33,243 nucleotides of DNA from CAZOJJ01 sp964580105 (GCA_964580105.1 CAZOJJ010000033.1:1-33243); one strand, 5' to 3'; positions 7,842 through 16,497 are shown, counted from the first letter of the stretch. The notes: generated from the sequence alone by a model not told the origin. A program made the numbers and translations.

Positions 7842-8606
7842 ATGATCGCCGTTCAGCACGTCCACGTCCTCCTCGACGGGAAAGAGATCCTCCACGACGT
7901 GTCCTTCGCCGTGGAGCAGGGCACCATTGCCGGGTACGTCGGCCCCAACGGGGCGGGCAAGACGACGACGATGCGGCTGCTCACCGGCACGCTCGCGCCG
8001 AGCGCGGGCCGCGTGCTCGTCGGCGGGGTGGACGTGGCCGAGGACCCGCTGGAGGTCAAGCGCCGGTTCGGGTACGTCCCCGAGCATGGCCACCTCTACG
8101 AGAGCTTCACGCCGACCGAGTACCTCGCCTTCATCGGGCGGATGCACGGGCTCGACGAGGATCTCCTCGCGCACCGCACCGCCGCGCACCTCCGATTCTG
8201 GGGGCTGGAGGCCGAGGCCGACCAGTCCATGACGGGGTTCTCGAAGGGGATGAAGCAGAAGGTGCTCGTGGCCGCGGCGCTGCTGCACGACCCGCCCGTG
8301 CTCCTCCTCGACGAGCCGCTCAACGGGCTCGACGCCCACGCCGTGCTCCAGGTGCGCGCCCTGCTGCGCGCGCTCGCCGCCGGCGGCAAGACGGTGTTCT
8401 ACTCCTCGCACCTCCTCGACGCCGTGGAGAAGGTGGCCAACCAGGTCATCGTGATCCGCGCGGGCCGCATCCTCCAGGCCGGCTCGCCCGCCGAGATCAT
8501 GGCGGCCGCCGGCGAGGGCTCGCTGGAGAGCGCGTTCTCCCGCCTCACCGCCGCCGCCGACGCCGCCGCCGAGGCGGAGCAACTCATGGCGGAAGCCTTC
8601 GGGTGA
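7842..8606 (+). CDS. ABC transporter ATP-binding protein (ABC-2 exporter type), no permease nearby
   Basis: The 254-aa ATPase subunit has Walker A GPNGAGKT (34-41), a non-canonical signature FSKGMKQK (133-140), Walker B VLLLDEPLNGLD (about 153-164) and the switch His190 in YSSHLLD. The FSKGMKQK form and YVPEHGHLYESFTPTEYL are typical of exporters paired with ABC-2 permeases. Its C-terminal tail is Ala/Glu-rich. No permease gene is adjacent on either side, so the partner and cargo are unknown. The start at 7842 places the first strand correctly; an ATG 5 nt upstream is out of frame. Confidence 0.92.
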   Translation: MIAVQHVHVLLDGKEILHDVSFAVEQGTIAGYVGPNGAGKTTTMRLLTGTLAPSAGRVLVGGVDVAEDPLEVKRRFGYVPEHGHLYESFTPTEYLAFIGRMHGLDEDLLAHRTAAHLRFWGLEAEADQSMTGFSKGMKQKVLVAAALLHDPPVLLLDEPLNGLDAHAVLQVRALLRALAAGGKTVFYSSHLLDAVEKVANQVIVIRAGRILQAGSPAEIMAAAGEGSLESAFSRLTAAADAAAEAEQLMAEAFG

Positions 8607-8646
8607 GCGCCGAGGAGCGGAAGAAAGGAGGAGGGGATGCTGCGTC

Positions 8647-8654
8647 TACCTTCC
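8647..8654 (+). promoter_or_regulatory. Putative -7 box (TACCTTCC)
   Basis: TACCTTCC ends 28 nt before the coaE start, within the 76-nt spacer after the ABC ATPase gene. This suggests coaE has its own promoter. Confidence 0.35.
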
Positions 8655-8682
8655 CTCCTTCACGCTCTCACTCCCTCAGTCC

Positions 8683-9303
8683 ATGATCACCCTCGGCCTC
8701 ACCGGCGGCATCGGAAGCGGGAAGACGGCCGTGGCGGCGCGGCTGGCCGAGAAGCCCGGTGTGCGCGTCGTCTTCGCCGACGACGAGGCGAAGCGGCTCA
8801 TGCACGAGGACGCCGCCCTCCGCGCCGCGCTCGTCGCCCGCTTCGGGCCGGAAACGTACGACGCCGAAGGCCGCCTGGACCGGGCCGGCCTCGCCGCCCG
8901 CGTGTTCTCGGACGCGGGCGAGCTGGCTGCGCTCAACGCGCTCGTCCACCCCGCCGTCCGGCGCGCGATGCGTGCGCGCGTCGAGGCCGCCCGGCGCGAC
9001 GGCGTCCGGCTTCTGGTGTACGAGGCGGCGCTGCTCTTCGAGGTCGGCGCCGACCGGCTCGTGGACCGCGTGGCCGTCGTGGACGCGCCGCTCGAAACGC
9101 GCATCGCCCGCGTCGTGGCGCGCGACGGCGTGACGCGCGCGCAGGTCCTGGACCGGATGGCGGCGCAGCTCCCGCCCGAGGTGCTCCGCGAGCGGGCCGA
9201 CTACGTCATCGAGAACGACGGCGACCTCGCCCACCTCGGCGCCCAGGTGGACGCCCTCTACGACGCACTCGTGCAGGAAGGCGCCGGTCGCAAGCCGCGC
9301 TGA
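8683..9303 (+). CDS. coaE: Dephospho-CoA kinase
   Basis: The 206-aa enzyme phosphorylates dephospho-CoA at the ribose 3'-hydroxyl, the last step of coenzyme A synthesis. LTGGIGSGKT (P-loop, residues 6-15), FADDEAKRL, ALVHPAVR and the EAALLFE segment are family signatures. RVVARDGVTRAQVLDRMAAQL matches the lid and C-terminal helices, and ADYVIENDGD the conserved end. The length is typical. It is followed by a large inverted repeat beginning 5 nt after the stop. Confidence 0.96.
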   Translation: MITLGLTGGIGSGKTAVAARLAEKPGVRVVFADDEAKRLMHEDAALRAALVARFGPETYDAEGRLDRAGLAARVFSDAGELAALNALVHPAVRRAMRARVEAARRDGVRLLVYEAALLFEVGADRLVDRVAVVDAPLETRIARVVARDGVTRAQVLDRMAAQLPPEVLRERADYVIENDGDLAHLGAQVDALYDALVQEGAGRKPR

Positions 9304-9307
9304 GAAA

Positions 9308-9467
9308 CCGTTTGGGGCATCCATGGGATTTGCCCTCACCCTTCCAGCGTGTCATCCCGGACTTGATCCGGGATCTCCAGATGACAGGGCACCGCAGGTT
9401 TTCTTGGAGATCCCGGCTCGGAGGCCGGGATGACACGAAACCGAGGGGAGAGCACGTCCCCAAACGG
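9308..9467. repeat. Nested inverted repeat (three stacked stems), REP-like element
   Basis: Three perfect inverted repeats are nested in 160 nt. The outer arms are CCGTTTGGGG 9308-9317 / 9458-9467. The middle arms are CGTGTCATCCCGG 9348-9360 with its complement at 9425-9437. The inner arms are CCGGGATCTCCA 9368-9379 with its complement at 9405-9416. The core GTCATCCCGG...CCGGGATGAC resembles dispersed repeats known from several bacterial groups. It begins right after coaE and could act as a terminator, a REP-like element or a MITE. Confidence 0.85.
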
Positions 9468-9488
9468 CCTCGGAGAGGGGAAAGGACG

Positions 9489-9617
9489 TCAGCGCCGGGG
9501 GCCTTCGTCCTCGGCGGGGTCGAAGCCGGGGCGCTCGCACCAGCCGCCGGGGGCGCGGAGGAGGCGATCCACCATCGTCGGCACCGTGTCGAGCCTTTCA
9601 GCTTGCATGCCGTTCAC
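9489..9617 (-). pseudogene. Short coding-like frame, likely gene remnant (part 2)
   Basis: A GTG at 9617 opens a 42-aa frame containing VNGMQAERLDTVP and GGWCERPGFDPAEDEGPRR, with codon use like real genes here. Its start overlaps the stop of the preceding remnant as GTGA. I recognise no family. It may be the frameshifted tail of the frame at 9614-9781, or a very small coupled gene. Confidence 0.35.
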
Positions 9618-9781
9618 CCTGCATTCGGCCACCAGTGTGTCGTCGCGATCTCCCACCCCGGCGACGGACCGAAGCGGTACGTGAACGCCAACGCATCGCC
9701 CGGCGCGAAGCGCGGCGCGCCGAAGAGAACGTAGGGGCGCGTGAGGCCGGACCGGCCGGCGCCGACCTCGATGCCTCGGGG
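9614..9781 (-). pseudogene. Coding-like frame in phase with TM2 gene, likely remnant (part 1)
   Basis: Directly after the TAG of the TM2 gene, the same frame continues for 55 codons (through RPYVLFGAPRFAPGD and WEIATTHWWPNAG) before a TGA. Third positions are strongly G/C-biased, as in true genes. It has no ATG or GTG start. It could be a decayed gene, or sequence reached only by stop-codon read-through. No family is recognised. Confidence 0.35.
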
Positions 9782-10180
9782 CTAGCTGTACTTCCGGGCG
9801 AAGTCCTCCGGGTTGCTGACGAGGTAGACGATGCCCTCGACGAAACCGATGAGCGCGGGGAGGAGCGTCCAGAAGAACAGGAGGTAGAGGAGGCCCTGGC
9901 CGGTCTTGCCGAGGTAGAACTTGTGCGCGCCGACCCAGCCGAGCACCAGCGCGAGCACGCCCGCCACGACGTGGTTCTTCTCGCCGACGGCGGCCGACCG
10001 GCTCGGAGCCAGGGCGTCCGAGTAGCGGACGACCTCGCCGTTCATCGCCGCCTCGATGGCGTGGATGCGCCGGTCGAGCACGCTGAGCTCGTCCAGATCG
10101 CCCCGGTCGATGGCGTCCTGCCGTTTGTCTTCGAGGGCGGCGAGGAGGCGGAGGGCCTCGGAGTGGGTCAGGTCGGGCAT
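9782..10180 (-). CDS. TM2-domain membrane protein
   Basis: The 132-aa protein starts with a charged helical region (about 1-50, likely coiled coil). It then has a TM2 domain with two membrane helices: VVAGVLALVLGWVGAHKFYLG and LLYLLFFWTLLPALIGFVEGIVYL. The G-A-H-K-F-Y-L-G motif between them is the TM2 hallmark. The function of TM2 proteins in bacteria is generally unknown. I chose the ATG at 10180; an ATG 24 nt upstream would only add a proline-rich tail. A strong -7 box lies 21 nt upstream. In the same frame, coding-like sequence continues after the stop. Confidence 0.85.
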   Translation of the reverse strand: MPDLTHSEALRLLAALEDKRQDAIDRGDLDELSVLDRRIHAIEAAMNGEVVRYSDALAPSRSAAVGEKNHVVAGVLALVLGWVGAHKFYLGKTGQGLLYLLFFWTLLPALIGFVEGIVYLVSNPEDFARKYS

Positions 10181-10201
10181 GGCAGGCGCGGGCGGCGGGG
10201 G

Positions 10202-10209
10202 CAAAGGTA
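10202..10209 (-). promoter_or_regulatory. Putative -7 box (TACCTTTG)
   Basis: TACCTTTG, on the minus strand, is an exact match to TA-NN-TTTG. It lies 21 nt before the TM2 gene start at 10180. No TTG is visible 19-21 nt further upstream. Confidence 0.5.
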
Positions 10210-10247
10210 GGCGAGATACGGTCCGGCGGGCGAACCGTGACCGCGCT

Positions 10248-10841
10248 CTACGGGGCGTCCGGTGGGGACGTTACAGGCGGGGCCTCGTAGCGGAACGCGC
10301 CGGGGAAGTCGGCCGGCGCCTCCTTCTTCTTTCCGGCCCAGCTCTCGACGTCCACGCGGTAGACGGCCGTGCGGCGGAGCTCGTCGGCCGTGATGCCGCG
10401 GTAGTCGCGTCCGGGCCGGAGGTGGGGCGCGTACTTGTCGAGGAGGAGCTGGAGGCCGTGCTCGGCCTCGGCCGCCTCGGTCACGACGCGGGCCGTCCCG
10501 AACACGGTCACGCCTTCGTACTCGACGGAGAACTCGAGCGCCTCGTCGGCCGGGAGCATCCGGCCCATCGCGAAGACACCGAAGCAAACGGGTGCGCCCG
10601 CGGCCCCGGCGTCCACGTTGGCCCGCGTACGGCCGACGCGGGCGGTGTGGAGGTAGAGCGCGTGGCGGGCCTCGTCGTAAACGAACAGGTTGCTGTTGAG
10701 GAACGGCTGCCCGTCGTGGACGGTGGCGAGCGTGCCCCAGGCGGCGGCGTGGAGCGTGGCGCGGATCCAGGCGTCGTCGGCCACGGCGCGGTCGGCGCGG
10801 CGGACGGCGGCGGGCGGCTGGGTGGCGTAGTCGCGGGGCAT
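10248..10841 (-). CDS. Pyridoxamine 5'-phosphate oxidase-like flavoprotein (NimA-like)
   Basis: The 197-aa protein fits the FMN-binding split-barrel (PNPOx-like) superfamily. AAWGTLATVHDGQPFLNSNLFVYDE is the first hairpin, and LYLHTARVGRTRANVDAG carries the usual flavin-phosphate-contacting segment. EFSVEYEGVTVFGTARVV and a C-terminal VYRVDVESWAGKK follow. Family members include NimA nitroimidazole reductases and uncharacterised reductases; true pyridoxine oxidase activity is unlikely at this length and motif set. The start at 10841 was preferred because upstream sequence is proline/arginine-rich and crosses the -7 box. It is divergent from glutamate dehydrogenase. Confidence 0.85.
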   Translation of the reverse strand: MPRDYATQPPAAVRRADRAVADDAWIRATLHAAAWGTLATVHDGQPFLNSNLFVYDEARHALYLHTARVGRTRANVDAGAAGAPVCFGVFAMGRMLPADEALEFSVEYEGVTVFGTARVVTEAAEAEHGLQLLLDKYAPHLRPGRDYRGITADELRRTAVYRVDVESWAGKKKEAPADFPGAFRYEAPPVTSPPDAP

Positions 10842-10851
10842 GGGCAGGGGC

Positions 10852-10896
10852 GGGTACCGGCGCGAAGCTACGCGCGCCGCCGCCGGGCCGGTACCC
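10852..10896. repeat. Inverted repeat in PNPOx/gdhA intergenic region
   Basis: GGGTACCGGC (10852-10861) and GCCGGTACCC (10887-10896) are perfect 10-bp arms flanking the putative -7 box of the PNPOx-like gene at 10863-10870. The position would suit an operator, but no regulator is encoded nearby. Confidence 0.4.
10863..10870 (-). promoter_or_regulatory. Putative -7 box (TAGCTTCG)
   Basis: TAGCTTCG on the minus strand lies 21 nt before the PNPOx-like start and between the arms of an inverted repeat. The same 8-mer precedes the transketolase gene. Confidence 0.45.
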
Positions 10897-10910
10897 CGCC
10901 TCGGCCGGCC

Positions 10911-10935
10911 GGCCGATAGGGGCCGCCTATCGGCC
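10911..10935. repeat. Hairpin GGCCGATAGG / CCTATCGGCC
   Basis: Perfect 10-bp arms (10911-10920, 10926-10935) with a 5-nt loop lie in the middle of the 220-bp divergent region between the PNPOx-like gene and gdhA. There is no T tract. Confidence 0.4.
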
Positions 10936-11061
10936 CATCGGCACAAAGGATGAAACCGGTCGTGAAAGGGGGCGAACAAGCGGCACCGCGCGGCGGCCCT
11001 CCGGGAAAGGACGGCCGCCTGCCTGCGCGGACCCTACCCTCTACGACGCCCACCCTCTGCC

Positions 11062-12429
11062 ATGACCCCCCCGCAGCAGCCCGCCCTCGCGGAGCCCCAG
11101 GAAGAACTCAACCCGTTCGTCATCGCCCAGCAGCAGTTCAACACGGCGGTCCAGTACCTGCCGGACCTGGATGCGGGCCTGATTGAGTACCTCATCCGCC
11201 CCGAGCGCGTCATCACCGTCGAGTTCCCGATCAAGAAGGCCGACGGCACCTACCAGAACTTCGTCGGCCACCGCGTGCTTCACAGCCGCGTGCGCGGCCC
11301 CGGCAAGGGCGGTATCCGCTATCACCCGGACGTCAACGCCGACGAGGTCCGCGCGCTCTCGGCCTGGATGACGTGGAAGTGCGCCGTCGTCGATGTCCCC
11401 TTCGGCGGGGCCAAGGGCGGCATCGAGTGTGACCCCACGGAGCTGACCGAGGACGACCTCCGCCGCATCACGCGCCGCTTCATCTCCCAGCTCGGCGACG
11501 CCATCGGTCCCCACGTCGACATCCCCGCGCCGGACGTGAACACGAACGCGCGGACGATGGCGTGGATCTACGACACGTACGACATGCTCCACCCGGGCAA
11601 GAACAACCTGCCCGTGGTGACCGGCAAGCCGATTGACATGGGCGGCTCGCTCGGCCGGCCCGAGGCGACGGGGCGCGGCTGCCTCTTCGCCTGCCAGCAG
11701 GCCCTCCGCCGCGGCCTCGTCCCCGGCCTCGACTCGGTCGAGGGCGCGACGGTCGTCGTGCAGGGGTTCGGCAACGTCGGCGCCACGGCGGCGCGGCTCT
11801 TCGCCGAGGCCGGCGCGAAGGTCATCGCCATCAGCGACGTCACCGGCGGCCGCTACAACGCCGACGGCGTCGACGTGGCGGCGGCGCTGGCGCTGCGCGA
11901 CGAGACCGGCTTCGTGGACGGCCTCGCCGGCACCGAGCCGATCTCGAACGAGGACCTCCTCGCGCTCGAGTGTGACATCCTCATCCCCGCCGCGCTCGAA
12001 AACCAGATCCGCGCCGACAACGCGGACCGCATCCGGGCCCAGCTCATCGTCGAGGGCGCCAACGGCCCCACCACGCCGGCGGCCGACCGCGCGCTCTTCG
12101 CGCGGGGCATCCCGGTGCTGCCGGACATCCTCGCCAATGCCGGCGGCGTGACGGTCTCCTACTACGAGTGGGTCCAGAACATCGAGAACGAGCAGTGGGA
12201 GGAAGAGGTCGTCAACCAGAAGCTCCTCCGCAAGATGAACCGCGCCACCGACGCGGTCATCGACACGCAGCACCGCATCAACGCGAGCCTGGAGCAGATC
12301 CAGCAGGCCCGCGCCGAGCAGGGCCTCAACGGCCAGGCGCTGGCGCCGGTGGACCTCCGCACGGCGGCCTACATCCTCGCCGTCCGCCGCGTGGCGGACG
12401 TGGCGCTCCAGCGCGGCATCTGGCCGTAG
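11062..12429 (+). CDS. gdhA: Glutamate dehydrogenase (Glu/Leu/Phe/Val dehydrogenase family)
   Basis: The 455-aa enzyme interconverts glutamate and 2-oxoglutarate plus ammonium with NAD(P). RVRGPGKGGIRYHPDV and DVPFGGAKGGIECDP carry the substrate-binding and catalytic lysines. PAPDVNTNARTMAW and TGKPIDMGGSLGRPEATGRG are family hallmarks. VVVQGFGNVGATAA (about 233-246) is the Rossmann dinucleotide loop. A roughly 30-residue insertion near the C-terminus (NASLEQIQQARAEQGL) makes it slightly longer than the common 420-aa forms. It stands alone, divergent from the PNPOx-like gene, and is followed by a strong stem-loop. Confidence 0.95.
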   Translation: MTPPQQPALAEPQEELNPFVIAQQQFNTAVQYLPDLDAGLIEYLIRPERVITVEFPIKKADGTYQNFVGHRVLHSRVRGPGKGGIRYHPDVNADEVRALSAWMTWKCAVVDVPFGGAKGGIECDPTELTEDDLRRITRRFISQLGDAIGPHVDIPAPDVNTNARTMAWIYDTYDMLHPGKNNLPVVTGKPIDMGGSLGRPEATGRGCLFACQQALRRGLVPGLDSVEGATVVVQGFGNVGATAARLFAEAGAKVIAISDVTGGRYNADGVDVAAALALRDETGFVDGLAGTEPISNEDLLALECDILIPAALENQIRADNADRIRAQLIVEGANGPTTPAADRALFARGIPVLPDILANAGGVTVSYYEWVQNIENEQWEEEVVNQKLLRKMNRATDAVIDTQHRINASLEQIQQARAEQGLNGQALAPVDLRTAAYILAVRRVADVALQRGIWP

Positions 12430-12450
12430 GCCCGGCGGTTCAGCGTCACG

Positions 12451-12487
12451 GGCGGCGCGCCTCCTCCCGCCGGGGAGGCGCGCCGCC
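12451..12487. terminator. Strong stem-loop after gdhA
   Basis: GGCGGCGCGCCTCC (12451-12464) pairs perfectly over 14 bp with 12474-12487, with a 9-nt loop. It lies 22 nt after the gdhA stop, between convergent genes. No T tract follows, so termination is inferred from position and stem strength only. Confidence 0.55.
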
Positions 12488-12492
12488 GCACC

Positions 12493-12522
12493 GAGGCGGG
12501 CGGCGCCGAGGCGGGCAGCGCC
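12493..12522. repeat. 15-bp near-perfect tandem duplication abutting a stop codon
   Basis: GAGGCGGGCGGCGCC (12493-12507) is followed by a copy with one change (12508-12522). The second copy directly adjoins the stop codon (12523-12525) of the minus-strand lipoprotein gene. Confidence 0.85.
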
Positions 12523-13290
12523 TCAGAAGGGGTCGATGAGGTACGCCCCGTCGGGCAGCCAGAGCCAGTGGTCGAGGACCATCGCGGCGCGCGGGCCGAA
12601 GCCGTCGCCCATCTCCTCCTGCACGTCCTCGACGACGTAGAAGCGGCGGCCGTTGCGCGTCCCGGCGCGGACGCTCCCGAAGCGGCCGGCGGCGTGCCAG
12701 CGGTAGCCGGCCTCGACCCACGGCGCGGCGTCGCCCATCGGTTCGAGGGCGACGCCCTCGCCCGCGAGCGACCGGGCGTATGCTTCCGGATCGCCCAGTC
12801 CGCGGCCTTCGGCGGGGACGAACAGGCGGAGCGAGGCGTGGTGCGCGTCGGCGGGGTTGCCCATGACGAACCGGTGCCCCTGGCCCTCACCCGACGCGAC
12901 GGCCTCGGGGGTCAGGTCTTCCGGGATGTACGTGGCGAAGGGCAGCGCGCCCTCGTCCACGCGCACGAGCCGGAGCGTGACCGGCTGCGGGTCCCCCTCG
13001 ACGACGAGCGTGTCGGTCAGCGTCGCCGGGAGGGCGAACGACTCGGCCGGCGGCACCGGCACCGCCGCGGCGGCGGTGTCGGCCGGGCCGGGCGGTGCAT
13101 CCGGCGACGCAGGCGGGGTCGGCGGCTCCGGCTCGGCGCAGCCGAGCGCGAGGACGAGCGCGAGGNNNNNNNNNNNNNNNNNNNNNNNNNNNNNNNNNNN
13201 NNNNNNNNNNNNNNNNNNNNNNNNNNNNNNNNNNNNNNNNNNNNNNNNNNNNNNNNNNNNNNNNNCGAGCGCGAGGGCGAAAAAGCGCAT
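12523..13290 (-). CDS. Lipoprotein of unknown function, signal peptide interrupted by an assembly gap
   Basis: The frame starts at 13290 with MRFFALAL, meets 100 Ns, then resumes with LALVLALGC followed by a Pro/Ala-rich linker. The Cys in LALGC looks like a lipidation site. The mature domain of about 165 residues contains VTLRLVRVDEGALPFATYIPED, a HRFVMGNP segment, and a C-terminal HWLWLPDGAYLIDPF. I recognise no family. Both sides of the gap carry the same 11-12-bp repeat coding for VLAL, so the real signal peptide is probably contiguous and short. The gene is convergent with gdhA and divergent from the histidine phosphatase gene. Confidence 0.75.
   Translation of the reverse strand: MRFFALALXXXXXXXXXXXXXXXXXXXXXXXXXXXXXXXXXXLALVLALGCAEPEPPTPPASPDAPPGPADTAAAAVPVPPAESFALPATLTDTLVVEGDPQPVTLRLVRVDEGALPFATYIPEDLTPEAVASGEGQGHRFVMGNPADAHHASLRLFVPAEGRGLGDPEAYARSLAGEGVALEPMGDAAPWVEAGYRWHAAGRFGSVRAGTRNGRRFYVVEDVQEEMGDGFGPRAAMVLDHWLWLPDGAYLIDPF
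13166..13265. other. Assembly gap (100 N) inside a signal-peptide repeat
   Basis: The left flank holds CGAGCGCGAGG twice (13143-13153, 13155-13165) and the right flank begins with it (13266-13276). The gap is probably a placeholder at a 12-bp repeat. Confidence 0.85.
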
Positions 13291-13315
13291 CGGTACGGGT
13301 AGGCGGTAGGGGCCC

Positions 13316-13323
13316 CGAAACTA
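13316..13323 (-). promoter_or_regulatory. Putative -7 box (TAGTTTCG)
   Basis: TAGTTTCG on the minus strand lies 25 nt before the lipoprotein start at 13290. Confidence 0.4.
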
Positions 13324-13352
13324 CGGCCGCGCGCCGTCCGACCGGCCGTGCG

Positions 13353-13360
13353 TACGTTCC
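13353..13360 (+). promoter_or_regulatory. Putative -7 box (TACGTTCC)
   Basis: TACGTTCC lies 24 nt before the histidine phosphatase start at 13385. With the box at 13316-13323 it would form a compact divergent promoter pair. Confidence 0.4.
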
Positions 13361-13384
13361 GGCTCGCATTCGCCTTCCGCTTCG

Positions 13385-13918
13385 ATGCCCGTCCGCGTTG
13401 CCCTCGCCGCCCTCCTGCTGCTCGCGGGTCTGCCGTTCTCTGCGCAGGCCCAGGCGCCCACCGTCTTCGTCCTCGTGCGCCACGCCGAGAAGGGGGCCGG
13501 GTCCGACCCCTCGCTCACCGAGGCGGGCCGGGCGCGGGCCGAGGCCCTCCGCGACGCCCTCCTCGGGGCGGGCGTGGAGCACGTCGTCGCGTCGCAGTTC
13601 GCGCGGGCGCAGGAGACGGTGACGCCGCTGGCCGACGCCCTCGGCCTCGCCGTCGAGGTGCGGCCCCTCGAAGGGGGCGACGCTGTCGCCGCAGCGCGGG
13701 CGCAGGCCCTCGCGCTGGCGGAGGGGTACCGGGGGCGGACGGTCGTCGTGGCCGGCCACAGCAACACGATCCCGGCGATGGCCGGCGCGCTGACGGGGGC
13801 GGACCTGCCCGAGTGGGACGAGGCCGACTACGACAACCTGCTCGTCGTGACGCTGCCGCCGAGCGGCCCGCCGAGGCTCCTCCGAGCGCGCTACGGCGCG
13901 GCGGACCCGGTGCCGTAG
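13385..13918 (+). CDS. Secreted histidine phosphatase superfamily protein (SixA/PhoE-like)
   Basis: The 177-aa product has a cleavable signal peptide (MPVRVALAALLLLAGLPFSA, likely cut after AQA). A histidine-phosphatase domain follows. The phosphorylated His lies in FVLVRHAEKG, and the conserved second His in VVVAGHSNTIPAM. ASQFARAQETVTPLADALG matches the branch 1 pattern. It should act in the periplasm on an unknown phospho-substrate. It ends 3 nt before the convergent VTT gene. Confidence 0.88.
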   Translation: MPVRVALAALLLLAGLPFSAQAQAPTVFVLVRHAEKGAGSDPSLTEAGRARAEALRDALLGAGVEHVVASQFARAQETVTPLADALGLAVEVRPLEGGDAVAAARAQALALAEGYRGRTVVVAGHSNTIPAMAGALTGADLPEWDEADYDNLLVVTLPPSGPPRLLRARYGAADPVP

Positions 13919-13921
13919 ACG

Positions 13922-14689
13922 TCACGCTTCCGCCCGCCGTACGCCCTTCCGTTCCAGCCACGCCTCCACCTCGTCGCTGAACAGCCACAGGACGATGGAG
14001 AGCCCCAGTGCTACGCCGAGCACGACGTACGCGACGGTGCCCCCTCGTCCGGCGCTCGCCCCGACGAACGTGAGCACGGCCATCCCCGGCAGCCGCCCGA
14101 GGACGGCCACGCCGACGAGCCCCGGGATGGGCAGCCGCGTCAGCCCCGCGAGGAAGCACGCGGCGTCGTCCGGGAAGGCGGGCAGCAGGAAGACGAGGAA
14201 GAAGTTCCAGAGCCCGCCCCCGCCTACCAGCGCATCGAACTTCTCCAGGTGCTTCTTCGGGAGGAACCGGCGGACGACCTTCTCGCCCAGCAACCGCCCG
14301 AGGCCGATGGCGAGCAACGTGCCCAGCGCCAGCCCCGCCATCGTGAGGGCCAGGCCGAGCCAGAACCCGAAGAGGTACCCCGCCACGAGGCCGACGAGCT
14401 GGCCGGGGATCGGCGCCACGACCACCTGCGCCACCTGGAGCCCGACGAACGCCAGCTCGGGTGGGAACGGCGCCGCGTCGAGGAGCCGCTCCAGCTCTCC
14501 CTGCGCCTGCTCGACGTCGCCGCTCTGGAGGAGGTCGAGGGCGGCGCGGAGGTCGGCCGGGAGGAGCGGGGTCACGGCCTGGCCCACGGCCCACAGCACG
14601 GCGAAGAGGACTGCGCTCCCCACGAGCAGCGGGACGAGCGACTTCAGCTTGCGGCCGAGCCGCCGGCCGAGCGCGGCGAGGAAGGACAT
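13922..14689 (-). CDS. TVP38/TMEM64-family (VTT domain) membrane protein
   Basis: The 255-aa integral membrane protein has an N-terminal helix (LVPLLVGSAVLFAVLWAVG) and a soluble insertion with LLQSGDVEQAQGELERLL. A VTT/DedA-like core follows, with re-entrant segments VVVAPIPGQLVGLVAGYLFG and LVFLLPAFPDDAACFLAGLTRLP, and two further helices. The F/P-D-D motif with AGLT is characteristic of TVP38/TMEM64. These proteins are linked to lipid scrambling or membrane homeostasis; the substrate here is unknown. The ribBA gene lies upstream on the same strand with a 66-nt gap. Confidence 0.88.
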   Translation of the reverse strand: MSFLAALGRRLGRKLKSLVPLLVGSAVLFAVLWAVGQAVTPLLPADLRAALDLLQSGDVEQAQGELERLLDAAPFPPELAFVGLQVAQVVVAPIPGQLVGLVAGYLFGFWLGLALTMAGLALGTLLAIGLGRLLGEKVVRRFLPKKHLEKFDALVGGGGLWNFFLVFLLPAFPDDAACFLAGLTRLPIPGLVGVAVLGRLPGMAVLTFVGASAGRGGTVAYVVLGVALGLSIVLWLFSDEVEAWLERKGVRRAEA

Positions 14690-14755
14690 CGGAAGGGCGG
14701 ATGGAGAGAGGAGGCGGGTTCAACGTCCGTGCTCCCCTGCGGATCGCCCTTCGCC

Positions 14756-16042
<1,287 letters not shown>

Positions 16043-16145
16043 GGGGGCCTCATCGTAGGAAGGTGTCCGCAGCGCGACGTGAACGGCGCCGGGTCGGGCC
16101 GGGTTCGGGCGGACGAATGAAGAGGCCGGGGAGGACGCGGCGTGC

Positions 16146-16463
16146 TCAGCCTCGCGCCGCGTCCTTCAGCTCGGCCGAGGCGACGGCGTTCTTGTCGATG
16201 CGCAGCTTCGTGTTGGTGTCCACCTCCACGAGCAAGCTGCCCTCCTCCACCTTCACGACGGTCCCGTGGATGCCGCCGACGGTGCGGATGCGGTCGCCCT
16301 TGGCGACGGCGTCGATCATCTTGCGCCGCTCGTCCTCGCGCTTGCGCTGGGGCCGGATGATGAAGAAGTAGAACACCACGAAGATCAACCCCATCATGAT
16401 GAAGAAGGAGGGGTTGAAGCCGGAGGTCGGCTGCGCCTGGGCGAGGAAGAGCGGCAGGGTCAT
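16146..16463 (-). CDS. yajC: Preprotein translocase subunit YajC
   Basis: The 105-aa protein is the small SecDF-associated subunit of the Sec translocase. It has one N-terminal membrane helix (FFIMMGLIFVVFYFFIIRPQ) ending in the hallmark IRPQRKRE. A basic linker and an SH3-like cytoplasmic domain follow (VAKGDRIRTVGGIHGTVVKVEEG). The ATG at 16463 was chosen because the family has a short tail before the helix. secD and secF are not adjacent. A consensus -7 box is 27 nt upstream. Confidence 0.95.
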   Translation of the reverse strand: MTLPLFLAQAQPTSGFNPSFFIMMGLIFVVFYFFIIRPQRKREDERRKMIDAVAKGDRIRTVGGIHGTVVKVEEGSLLVEVDTNTKLRIDKNAVASAELKDAARG

Positions 16464-16489
16464 CGTTCGGGAGGGAGCGTGGGAACGGC

Positions 16490-16497
16490 GCAAAGTA
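16490..16497 (-). promoter_or_regulatory. Putative -7 box (TACTTTGC)
   Basis: TACTTTG on the minus strand is an exact TA-NN-TTTG match, about 27 nt before yajC. Confidence 0.5.

Noticed and set aside
16043..16145. FMN riboswitch upstream of ribBA
   Set aside because: The spacer is short and shows none of the conserved RFN-element blocks.
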